Source: Bacilli bacterium (GTDB lineage: Bacteria; Bacillota_I; Bacilli_A; RF39; UBA660). Taken from it: 5,911 nt of DNA. Made by a program: the position numbers and the translations under genes. This document shows positions 1-4,714 of this stretch, in pieces; position 1 is the first letter of the stretch, and every line of letters starts with the position of its first letter. The notes under the pieces are model-generated. The model was not told where the DNA came from. It made no database searches and saw only the letters and a list, made by a program, of their open reading frames with translations. The stretch is from assembly GCA_017411235.1 (NCBI GenBank), contig JAFPMR010000199.1, positions 1 through 5,911 on the forward strand. The letters run 5' to 3'.

Positions 1-71
1 ATATAGAAAATAATTTTAAAGATTATCCTGAATATAAAGAAGTTATTAAAGAATTAGAGTTCTTAGATTAA
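1..71 (+). CDS. C-terminal end of an unidentified protein (partial)
   Basis: An open frame enters from the left edge (first full codon at base 3) and ends with TAA at 69-71, giving 22 residues that finish in KELEFLD. The tail is charged and probably helical (Asp, Glu and Lys rich), with a Tyr-Pro-Glu-Tyr stretch. The other two forward frames hit stops within the first 12 bases, and the codons match the AT-rich style of the next genes. Too little remains to name a family. The promoter of the next gene begins 2 nt after this stop, so the gene's terminator, if it has one, would be the hairpin at 102-121. Confidence 0.5.
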   Translation, partial: IENNFKDYPEYKEVIKELEFLD

Positions 72-72
72 G

Positions 73-101
73 TTGACAAAAAGGTTAAATTAACATACAA
101 T
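73..101 (+). promoter_or_regulatory. sigma-A promoter for the lipoprotein gene
   Basis: A perfect -35 TTGACA (73-78) and a 5/6 -10 TACAAT (96-101) are separated by exactly 17 bp. The first well-placed purine downstream is G110, which lies in the loop of the hairpin at 102-121. Transcripts starting there would have a 5' UTR of only about 17 nt. Confidence 0.75.
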
Positions 102-123
102 AACTCCCCGTAAGGGGAGTTTT
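102..123 (+). terminator. Terminator-like hairpin overlapping the lipoprotein ribosome binding site
   Basis: AACTCCCC (102-109), loop GTAA (110-113, GNRA class) and GGGGAGTT (114-121) form a perfect 8-bp stem, followed by only two more T before G124. The T-tract is short for an efficient terminator. The 3' arm contains the Shine-Dalgarno sequence AAGGGGAG (112-119) for the ATG at 127. The element could therefore end upstream transcription, mask the ribosome site in read-through RNA, or both. Confidence 0.6.
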
Positions 124-126
124 GAT

Positions 127-972
127 ATGATTAAAATAAACGAAGAAAACTTAAAAAAATTATTTAAGAAAGGAAAAATAGTTTTATGTGCTGGTATGGT
201 AGCAGTATGTTTATCAGGTTGTATGTCTAGAGAAGTATCTACTAATGCTAATGTTAGTTATGATGTTATAGATACTATGAATAATGATTTAGCTACTACT
301 GGTATTCAACAAGTTCTAGATGTACCAGGTGAAAACTTTAAATTAGTTGTTAATTATAAATGTGTACTAGAAGAAAATGCTAGATGGACAATTACTTCAG
401 ATAAAGAAATGTATATGGATGTTTGTACTGAAGGATTAGATCCTGATACTCAAGTATTTATTGATAATGTACATATTGATACTACTATTAGAAGTTACTA
501 TCCAGCAGTAGATGGTATTACTCAAGATACTATGGATGATAGAATTCATAATTCACAAATGGTTGGTTTTCCTATATCTGATACTAATACTTATAGTAAT
601 GTTAATGTTATAGAAGGTCAAAATGAATCATTTATGAGTGGATCATATTATGGTTTCTATGGATATGGTTCTGGTAATATTTCACAAAAAAGATATGTTG
701 AATCAGATTATTTAAGAAGAGGCGTATATGCTAATAAGATTAATTCTGTTATAGATTTAATTATTGAAAAAGCTGATGGTACTGTTACTTGTGTATCTGT
801 TCCATCAACTATTGGAGTTTCTGTATGGCCTTATATTGAACAAGTTGATGGAAATGGTGTTTCATCATTTGTATACTATTACATAAATTCAAAAGGTGAA
901 ATGCAAACTAAAGAATATAATGCTGATGAATACTATTCAATTGTTAAAGAAGGTAAAACATTTGGGAAATAG
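127..972 (+). CDS. Lipoprotein of unknown function
   Basis: A 281-residue protein with a lipoprotein signal peptide: a Lys-rich n-region (residues 1-17), a hydrophobic core (18-30) and the lipobox L29-S30-G31-C32, so Cys32 should be lipidated and the rest displayed outside the membrane. The mature part is Asn, Asp, Thr and Tyr rich, with a Gly/Tyr-rich patch near residues 175-186 (YYGFYGYGSG) and a few further cysteines. I do not recognise a family; the mix of short strand-like segments suggests a beta-rich extracytoplasmic domain. The ATG at 127 follows the ribosome site AAGGGGAG with 7 nt spacing, and no other in-frame Met occurs before the lipobox except residue 24, inside the hydrophobic core. 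It has its own promoter and a terminator overlapping the stop, so it is monocistronic. The lipoprotein call is firm; the function is unknown. Confidence 0.85.
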   Translation: MIKINEENLKKLFKKGKIVLCAGMVAVCLSGCMSREVSTNANVSYDVIDTMNNDLATTGIQQVLDVPGENFKLVVNYKCVLEENARWTITSDKEMYMDVCTEGLDPDTQVFIDNVHIDTTIRSYYPAVDGITQDTMDDRIHNSQMVGFPISDTNTYSNVNVIEGQNESFMSGSYYGFYGYGSGNISQKRYVESDYLRRGVYANKINSVIDLIIEKADGTVTCVSVPSTIGVSVWPYIEQVDGNGVSSFVYYYINSKGEMQTKEYNADEYYSIVKEGKTFGK

Positions 973-998
973 TCAAATTGCAAGATTTGACTTTTTTT
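971..998 (+). terminator. Intrinsic terminator of the lipoprotein gene
   Basis: AGTCAAAT (971-978), a 6-nt loop and ATTTGACT (985-992) form a perfect 8-bp stem, with a seven-T run (992-998). The 5' arm starts inside the TAG stop codon. Confidence 0.88.
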
Positions 999-1015
999 AT
1001 GGGGATTAATATAAT
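987..1015 (+). promoter_or_regulatory. Promoter for the small charged protein gene at 1049
   Basis: -35 TTGACT (987-992, 5/6) and a perfect -10 TATAAT (1010-1015) have 17-bp spacing. The -35 box is the 3' arm of the preceding terminator hairpin, so the two elements share bases. Predicted start of transcription is about 1022-1024. Confidence 0.72.
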
Positions 1016-1059
1016 ATTTGGCATAGAAAGAGAGAAATAAGATTTTTTATGAAAAATGA
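1010..1059 (+). repeat. Duplicated promoter/leader/start block, copy 1
   Basis: These 50 bp align without gaps to 1507-1556 with 41 identities. The block covers the -10 TATAAT, a GAAAGAGAG purine tract (1026-1034) and the first codons ATGAAAAATGA. The distance from -10 to ATG is 39 nt in both copies. It supports the idea that the two following genes arose by tandem duplication. Confidence 0.75.
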
Positions 1060-1465
1060 AGATTCTGGAAAATCTGTATTAGAAGAAGTTTGGGAAGAAA
1101 AAAATGTTGAACTAAACTTTTTTGATGCTTTGATAGTTGATCCATCAGATTTTTTAAATCATTTAATTGTTGTTTTACCAGATGATCAAATCATTAGATT
1201 TTATGATTATTTAGTAAAAAGACAAAGAAAATTAGAAAGTCCTTTTAATGAAAATGGTAAAGAAACTATCGAATATGGCAATGTTATGACTTTAATTATG
1301 AAACTTGAAGAGTTGGAAGTAATTGAAACTCATAAAAAAGAATTAGAAGCAGAAGCAGAAATAGTTACAGAACAAATAATGAAGAATATAGAGGAACGTC
1401 AAAAAGTTAAAAAGATGGGTCCTATTAGAAGAGCTTTATATAATAGAAGAAAAAATAATAGATAA
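1049..1465 (+). CDS. Small charged helical protein, paralog of the next gene
   Basis: A 138-residue soluble protein with no signal peptide or membrane segment. The N-terminus is acidic, residues about 30-65 are probably helical and amphipathic (IIRFYDYLVKRQRKL), a Glu-rich likely coiled coil spans about 85-118, and the tail is strongly basic (RRALYNRRKNNR). The acidic head, helical middle and basic tail could contact nucleic acid or membrane phosphates, but no known family is recognised. The order of segments and several aligned patches (FYDYLVKRQRKL against LYQYVLKKAKAL) match the next protein, and their leaders are nearly identical. The start is supported by that shared leader. A close Shine-Dalgarno is missing: the purine tract GAAAGAGAG ends 14 nt before the ATG, so translation may be weak or use another mode. 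It is likely expressed on its own, between its promoter and a terminator overlapping the stop. Confidence 0.78.
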   Translation: MKNEDSGKSVLEEVWEEKNVELNFFDALIVDPSDFLNHLIVVLPDDQIIRFYDYLVKRQRKLESPFNENGKETIEYGNVMTLIMKLEELEVIETHKKELEAEAEIVTEQIMKNIEERQKVKKMGPIRRALYNRRKNNR

Positions 1466-1483
1466 TCATCTATTATTTTTTTT
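1451..1483 (+). terminator. Intrinsic terminator overlapping the 3' end of the gene at 1049
   Basis: TAATAGAT (1456-1463), loop AATC (1464-1467) and ATCTATTA (1468-1475) form a perfect 8-bp stem, extended by A5/T5 pairing (1451-1455 with 1476-1480), with an eight-T run (1476-1483). The 5' arm lies within the last codons and the stop begins at its last base. Confidence 0.85.
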
Positions 1484-1484
1484 G

Positions 1485-1512
1485 TTGCAATAAGTAATAG
1501 ATGTTATATAAT
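1485..1512 (+). promoter_or_regulatory. Promoter for the small charged protein gene at 1546
   Basis: -35-like TTGCAA (1485-1490, 4/6) and a perfect -10 TATAAT (1507-1512) are spaced by 16 bp. The -10 and downstream bases are the conserved block shared with the preceding gene. The expected transcription start, about 1518-1521, rules out the in-frame ATG at 1501 as a start codon. Confidence 0.68.
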
Positions 1513-1556
1513 ATTTGCTATGGAAAGAGAGAGAATTTATTGTTTATGAAAAATGA
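1507..1556 (+). repeat. Duplicated promoter/leader/start block, copy 2
   Basis: Partner of 1010-1059 (41 of 50 identical, no gaps). The conserved parts are TATAATATTTG, the GAAAGAGAG tract (1523-1531) and ATGAAAAATGA at the coding start. The less conserved part is the 8-10 nt just before the start codon. Confidence 0.75.
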
Positions 1557-1938
1557 TAACGACGATGCAAGTCTGCCGATCAACGATTTCTATGATTCCA
1601 TTATTAGTGATAATGAATCTATGCATTGGTTTTTAGAAAAATATGATGATATTGAAAAAGTAGAATTATATCAATATGTTTTAAAGAAAGCTAAAGCATT
1701 ATCTATAGATGGAGAAGCTAATAAAGAGATGATTTCTTGTTGTTGGTTAGCAAGTGTTGAATTAGAGCATACTGATGCTATTCAAAAGTATCTTAGAGGA
1801 GAAATTACTCAAGAACAAATAGATGAATACAATGCTAATAAAGAAGAAGAGATTCAACAAATATTAGATTTGCTAGAAGCAAGAAGAAGAGAAAAAAAGA
1901 GTGTAATTAAACAATTTGCAAGAATGTTTAGAAAATAA
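1546..1938 (+). CDS. Small charged helical protein, second paralog
   Basis: A 130-residue protein when started at ATG 1546. A longer frame opens at ATG 1501, but that codon lies upstream of the predicted transcription start and overlaps the promoter, while 1546 is the position matched by the paralog's ATG in the duplicated leader. The protein has an acidic head, helices at about 25-50 (VELYQYVLKKAKAL), a Glu-rich helix at about 90-115 and a basic, Phe-containing tail (KQFARMFRK). There is no signal peptide or membrane segment and no recognised family. Codons 3-15 are odd for this region: AAC, GAC, CTG, CCG, ATC, AAC and TTC cluster there, whereas the rest of the gene is A/T-ended. An out-of-frame 9-codon reading frame (1520-1549) ends in an ATGA overlap with this start; its ATG is ATA in the paralog, so it is probably not functional. 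Confidence 0.77.
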   Translation: MKNDNDDASLPINDFYDSIISDNESMHWFLEKYDDIEKVELYQYVLKKAKALSIDGEANKEMISCCWLASVELEHTDAIQKYLRGEITQEQIDEYNANKEEEIQQILDLLEARRREKKSVIKQFARMFRK

Positions 1939-1940
1939 TA

Positions 1941-1967
1941 AAAGATATTCAAAGAATATCTTTTTTT
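1941..1967 (+). terminator. Intrinsic terminator of the gene at 1546
   Basis: AAAGATATTC (1941-1950), loop AAA and GAATATCTTT (1954-1963) form a perfect 10-bp stem, with seven T (1961-1967). It starts 2 nt after the TAA stop. Confidence 0.88.
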
Positions 1968-1975
1968 GATATAAT
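1948..1975 (+). promoter_or_regulatory. Extended -10 promoter for the DUF3298-like gene
   Basis: TGATATAAT (1967-1975) is an extended -10 with a perfect TATAAT (1970-1975). A weak -35, TTCAAA (1948-1953, 4/6, 16-bp spacing), sits in the loop region of the preceding terminator. The predicted start of about 1981-1983 leaves a leader of only about 13 nt that begins at the Shine-Dalgarno. Confidence 0.62.
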
Positions 1976-1994
1976 AATTATAGAGGTGATTGTT

Positions 1995-2777
1995 ATGAAA
2001 AAAGCATTATTATGGCTACTTGGTATTGTTATAATTACAGGTATTGGTTTTGGTGGCTGGTATATCGGAAATAAACAAGCTAAGAAAGATGATAATACTC
2101 AAGAAAAAACACCTAAGAAAGATACTAAGATAAAAGTAGAGTATAATACTGATAAGTATGAAAAGAGTACTGATAACAAAGGTTTAGTTATTAGTAGTAG
2201 TTTTGTTAAACCTACTTCTATTAATGTAGATAATGGGGAAAAAATAATTCACTATATGGATAATGTAGTTGGTGATTTATGGTCAAGTATTATAAGACAA
2301 ACAGATAATGCTATCGAAAACTATGATCCTGATTTCCAATTTGATGCTAAGTATGGTATTAACTATACGACAACTGATTATTTAACTAGTAAGACATTAA
2401 CTTTTAATATAGTTTCTGAAGGAGACATGGGCGGAGTAGGATGGCATGAATCTTACTACTATAACTTTGATATAGAATCTGGAGAATTATTAGAATTAGA
2501 TGACGTTTGTATTGACGTCAAAGATTGTAAAACATTTATGAAAGAATATTTTCTAAAAGTATTACAAAGAGATAAGAGATTCAATGGGTTAGATGTAGAT
2601 TATGAAACTGGAATAGAAGAAAGTATTTATAAAGTTTCTAATTATGGATTTACTAAGAACGGATTCATTATGATAGTACCAGAATATGAGATATCTGATG
2701 GTGCTGCTGGAGCATTTAGTTATACTATTCCTTATGATGAATTTAATAAATATTTAAAAGATGAATATCAAATGTAA
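1995..2777 (+). CDS. Membrane-anchored extracytoplasmic protein with DUF3298/RsiV-like domain
   Basis: A 260-residue protein with an N-terminal membrane anchor (residues about 4-24), a Lys/Asp/Thr-rich linker (27-50) and an extracytoplasmic region. The C-terminal part has hallmarks of the DUF3298 domain of RsiV and PdaC-type proteins: a G-x-H-E-S-x-Y-Y-Y-N-F-D-x-x-S-G strand pair at about 149-163, and an F-x-x-x-G-F-I-M-I-V-P-E-Y-E-I-S-x-G-A-A-G segment from about 219 leading to a final IPYDEF. The region before it may be the companion DUF4163-like part. RsiV senses lysozyme and restrains a sigma factor, but here only 3 residues precede the membrane segment, so there is no room for an anti-sigma domain and no sigma gene is adjacent. 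Cys172 and Cys178 could form a disulfide. ATG 1995 is preferred to the in-frame GTG at 1986, because that GTG lies inside the ribosome site GAGGTGAT (1983-1990). The family call rests on motif memory. Confidence 0.72.
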   Translation: MKKALLWLLGIVIITGIGFGGWYIGNKQAKKDDNTQEKTPKKDTKIKVEYNTDKYEKSTDNKGLVISSSFVKPTSINVDNGEKIIHYMDNVVGDLWSSIIRQTDNAIENYDPDFQFDAKYGINYTTTDYLTSKTLTFNIVSEGDMGGVGWHESYYYNFDIESGELLELDDVCIDVKDCKTFMKEYFLKVLQRDKRFNGLDVDYETGIEESIYKVSNYGFTKNGFIMIVPEYEISDGAAGAFSYTIPYDEFNKYLKDEYQM

Positions 2778-2811
2778 AAAGACACTCATTTAACAATGAG
2801 TATCTTTTTTT
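2776..2811 (+). terminator. Intrinsic terminator of the DUF3298-like gene
   Basis: ACTCATT (2784-2790), loop TAAC and AATGAGT (2795-2801) form the stem. It continues past one C/A mismatch through AGA/TCT and the flanking A/T runs. Seven T follow (2805-2811). The element begins at the stop codon. Confidence 0.85.
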
Positions 2812-2834
2812 ATGAATAAATTTCTAAAAGTCCG

Positions 2835-2863
2835 TTGACAAATATTCTTAATTAATTTATCAT
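2835..2863 (+). promoter_or_regulatory. Strong promoter for the small RNA
   Basis: A perfect -35 TTGACA (2835-2840), a 17-bp spacer and -10 TATCAT (2858-2863, 5/6). It is one of the two promoters here with a perfect -35, and no open reading frame of useful size with a ribosome site follows before the terminator at 2941-2972. A dyad TAATTAA (2849-2855) / TTAATTA (2864-2870) is centred on the -10. Confidence 0.72.
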
Positions 2864-2869
2864 TTAATT

Positions 2870-2972
2870 AGCATGATAGATGTCATGCTAGATTGCTTTC
2901 ATGATTTATTATGAAAGTGAATCAACCAAAACCCCCTGAAGGACCAGTCTTATGACTGGTCCACTTTTGTTT
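2870..2972 (+). ncRNA. Candidate small structured RNA, about 100 nt, unknown family
   Basis: The unit begins about 7 nt after a near-consensus promoter and ends in its own terminator. Hairpin 1 has 8 bp (TAGCATGA 2869-2876, TCATGCTA 2883-2890, 6-nt loop) and would sit at the very 5' end. Hairpin 2 pairs CTTTCAT (2896-2902) with ATGAAAG (2911-2917), extended by GATT/AATC at its base. A single-stranded linker (2924-2940) carries CCAAAACCCCC. Hairpin 3 is the terminator. I see no match to tRNA, tmRNA, the SRP RNA core, 6S RNA or a riboswitch class I can recall. The downstream glycosyltransferase gene has a separate promoter, so a free-standing RNA is more likely than a leader, although a read-through leader cannot be excluded. 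The C-rich unpaired linker resembles the G-rich ribosome-site-seeking loops of some Gram-positive regulatory RNAs. Confidence 0.62.
2941..2972 (+). terminator. Intrinsic terminator of the small RNA
   Basis: GGACCAGTC (2941-2949), loop TTAT and GACTGGTCC (2954-2962) form a perfect 9-bp, GC-rich stem, the strongest in the window. It is followed by AC and then TTTTGTTT. The T-tract is interrupted by one G. Confidence 0.8.
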
Positions 2973-2988
2973 GTAGAAATATTAGAAT

Positions 2989-3017
2989 TTGTCCTATTTT
3001 AATTAAGATGTTATAAT
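2989..3017 (+). promoter_or_regulatory. Promoter for the glycosyltransferase gene
   Basis: -35-like TTGTCC (2989-2994, 4/6), a 17-bp spacer and a perfect extended -10 TGTTATAAT (3009-3017). An octamer TTAATTAA (2999-3006) lies in the spacer and also occurs in the spacer of the small RNA promoter (2848-2855). The predicted start is about 3023-3025, giving a leader of roughly 23 nt. Confidence 0.7.
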
Positions 3018-3046
3018 AGACAACGTTTTATAAAAGGGGTGTTTTT

Positions 3047-4075
3047 ATGGAAAGAATTAGTATTATAGTCCCTGTATATAATGCATCTAAGTACCTAAGA
3101 GAGTGTTTGGATAGTTTAGTTAATCAAACTGCTAGAGAAATAGAAATAATAGCAGTAGATGATAATTCTACTGATAATAGTATAGAGATACTAGAAGAAT
3201 ATCAAAGTAGATATCCTAAGATAATAAGAGTTATTCATAATGAAAAGAATCTAGGAGCAGCTGCTTCTAGAAATAAAGCTATGAAATTAGCAACAGGTGA
3301 ATATATTGGCTTTGTTGATAGTGATGATAGAGTATCAGATAATATGTATCAAAGTATGTATGATGCATTAAAAGAAACAAATTCAACTATTGCTAGATCT
3401 AATAGAGTTATTGTTTATGGTAATTTTGATGTATCTTTCTTAGGTAGAAAAGCTAATATGGATAGTCAAGTAATCAGACCTAAAGAAGATATTAGTTATT
3501 TGAGTAGAGAAATACCTTGTGTAACAAATAAATTATTTGATAGAAATTTAATAGAAGGTAGAGAGTTCCCAGAAGGTTTAAAATGGGAAGATTATCCATT
3601 TTCTATACCAGTACTTTATAGAGCATCTTCTGTAGTTGTAGTACCAGAAGCTAGATACATATATAATATGAATCTATTAGGTACTACAGTAACAGATACT
3701 CATAAGATACCTAAAGTATTAGATATCTTTGAAGGATCAGATAGAATTATAAAAGAAATAACTAGTGAAGATCGAAGACCAGAAGTAGTTCAAGAATTGA
3801 ATTACGTAGCAATTAGTAATTGTTTACAAAGAACAAGAGATATCTTATATAGTGGTAATATACCTTTAGAAAAGAAGAAAGAGTTATTATCATTAGTATC
3901 TTCTTTAATAAAACAAAAATATGGTTCTTGGATAGATAATCCAAAATACCAAGAGTATAAAAGACAAAAGAAGTTATATCGTTTAAGAATGTCCATAGTA
4001 GAAAAATTAGTTACTGATAGATTTGATAATCTTCCTACTGAAGAGATAGAACATAGATTACAAAAAGCCGTTTAA
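3047..4075 (+). CDS. Family 2 glycosyltransferase (GT-A fold)
   Basis: A 342-residue cytoplasmic or membrane-peripheral enzyme expected to move a sugar from a nucleotide-sugar donor to a cell-surface glycan. The N-terminal Rossmann-like strand SIIVPVYNASKYLRECLDSL is the standard GT2 opening. Asp38-Asp39 (AVDDNSTDNS) should contact the nucleotide, NLGAAASRNKA (68-78) follows, and the metal-binding DXD is Asp91-Ser-Asp93-Asp94 (FVDSDD). WEDYPF (180-185) supplies the Glu-Asp pair in the position of the usual catalytic base. The remaining C-terminal part is helical and basic (KRQKKLYRL), without a clear membrane span. The length is normal for a single-domain GT2. The start follows AAAAGGGGTG with 5 nt spacing. 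Donor and acceptor cannot be told. No other polysaccharide genes are adjacent, so it is not in a visible capsule cluster; it is flanked by its own promoter and terminator. Confidence 0.92.
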   Translation: MERISIIVPVYNASKYLRECLDSLVNQTAREIEIIAVDDNSTDNSIEILEEYQSRYPKIIRVIHNEKNLGAAASRNKAMKLATGEYIGFVDSDDRVSDNMYQSMYDALKETNSTIARSNRVIVYGNFDVSFLGRKANMDSQVIRPKEDISYLSREIPCVTNKLFDRNLIEGREFPEGLKWEDYPFSIPVLYRASSVVVVPEARYIYNMNLLGTTVTDTHKIPKVLDIFEGSDRIIKEITSEDRRPEVVQELNYVAISNCLQRTRDILYSGNIPLEKKKELLSLVSSLIKQKYGSWIDNPKYQEYKRQKKLYRLRMSIVEKLVTDRFDNLPTEEIEHRLQKAV

Positions 4076-4085
4076 CGGCTTTTTT
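4062..4085 (+). terminator. Intrinsic terminator of the glycosyltransferase gene
   Basis: AAAAAGCCGT (4062-4071), loop TTA and ACGGCTTTTT (4075-4084) form the stem, with six T (4080-4085). The TAA stop (4073-4075) sits in and next to the loop, so the 5' arm is the last codons of the gene. Confidence 0.87.
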
Positions 4086-4112
4086 ATTAATAAAGCTATT
4101 ATAGAGATTAAT

Positions 4113-4142
4113 AAAAAAAAGAATAGTTAAACTATTCTTTTT
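4113..4142. terminator. Bidirectional terminator between convergent genes
   Basis: GAATAGT (4121-4127), loop TAA and ACTATTC (4131-4137) form a stem flanked by eight A on the left (4113-4120) and five T on the right (4138-4142). It works best for the minus-strand gene (eight T after the stem, starting right at its stop) and can back up termination on the plus strand. Confidence 0.82.
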
Positions 4143-4557
4143 ATTCGCAATCATTATTATGTTCTTTTAATTCAGAACCTTTAAAACTAAAGGTATAATG
4201 ACAATCGTCTTCTACTACTTTTACTTCTATATCTAATTTTGTATCTTTTAGATTTGAATTAGATTTAATAGCTTTATCCATATATTCTTGCATTGATTCT
4301 TCAAAGTTATCTTGGTTTTCTGGAATGAACAATGTAATACTTGCTTCGTTATTTTTATTGCTTGATGTAACGGTGTATCCGTTATAGAAACCATCATTAG
4401 AATAGATTACTTTTACTAAAGAATAAATGTTATCTTTAAATTCCCATTCTGCTTTGTTTTCTTTTTTCTTTTCTCCTGCTTTTATAAGAATAATAGATAC
4501 TGCAATTATTGCTATTATAACTACTATAAGTACAATCCATTTTAGAGTTTTCTTCAT
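4141..4557 (-). CDS. Small membrane-anchored protein of unknown function
   Basis: A 138-residue protein with a single N-terminal membrane anchor (Lys-Lys then about 20 residues of Ile/Val/Leu, near 7-26), no lipobox and no clear signal peptidase site. It should stay in the membrane with the rest outside. A Lys/Glu linker (about 28-38) leads to an extracytoplasmic part with alternating strands (YNGYTVTSS, ASITLFIPE) and a helix (about 85-100). Two cysteines near the C-terminus (DDCHYTF and the final NDCE) could pair in a disulfide. No family is recognised; the size and topology suggest a small PepSY- or DUF-like module, but this is only an impression. ATG 4557 is preferred to the GTG at 4566, since that GTG lies inside the ribosome site AGGTGAT. 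It is convergent with the glycosyltransferase and divergent from the surface protein. Confidence 0.75.
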   Translation of the reverse strand: MKKTLKWIVLIVVIIAIIAVSIILIKAGEKKKENKAEWEFKDNIYSLVKVIYSNDGFYNGYTVTSSNKNNEASITLFIPENQDNFEESMQEYMDKAIKSNSNLKDTKLDIEVKVVEDDCHYTFSFKGSELKEHNNDCE

Positions 4558-4574
4558 AAATATCACCTAAGTTT

Positions 4575-4585
4575 ATTATATATCA
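4575..4585 (-). promoter_or_regulatory. Extended -10 promoter for the small membrane protein
   Basis: Read on the minus strand, TGATATATAAT (4585 down to 4575) holds TATAAT (4580-4575) and an overlapping TG-extended TATATA. No good -35 is seen at 16-18 bp upstream; an A/T-rich tract lies there. The implied leader is about 11 nt. Confidence 0.5.
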
Positions 4586-4643
4586 GAATTAAAAAAATTT
4601 ATATTAAAAAGAGTTTGTTTTTCTTCTTTTTTATTTCTATATT

Positions 4644-4652
4644 TGTTATAAT
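4644..4652 (+). promoter_or_regulatory. Extended -10 promoter for the surface protein
   Basis: TGTTATAAT (4644-4652) is a perfect extended -10, identical to the one before the glycosyltransferase gene. There is no clear -35; a pyrimidine-rich stretch (4614-4640) precedes it. A second TATAAT at 4663-4668 could act as an alternative -10. The leader to the ATG at 4715 is about 55 nt, longer than for the other genes, and contains a G-rich run (4669-4678). Confidence 0.55.
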
Positions 4653-4714
4653 ATTTATGAAATATAATGGGGTGAGGGTTGGCCATTATTATTACTTTTT
4701 TAGGAGATGTTATT

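Noticed and set aside
1520..1549. A 9-codon leader peptide frame ending in ATGA overlap with the gene at 1546
   Set aside because: The start codon is ATA in the otherwise conserved duplicated leader at 1023-1025 and an early TAA follows there, so it is not conserved; it also sits at the predicted RNA 5' end.
2924..2972. SRP RNA, tRNA, T-box or riboswitch in the 2870-2972 element
   Set aside because: The conserved core motifs I know for these are absent: no SRP GGAA tetraloop domain, no tRNA cloverleaf, no T-box TGGNACCGCG, no TPP or fluoride motifs.
3802..3996. A 64-codon minus-strand reading frame
   Set aside because: It lies wholly inside the glycosyltransferase gene, which has clear family motifs; no ribosome site or promoter is seen for it.
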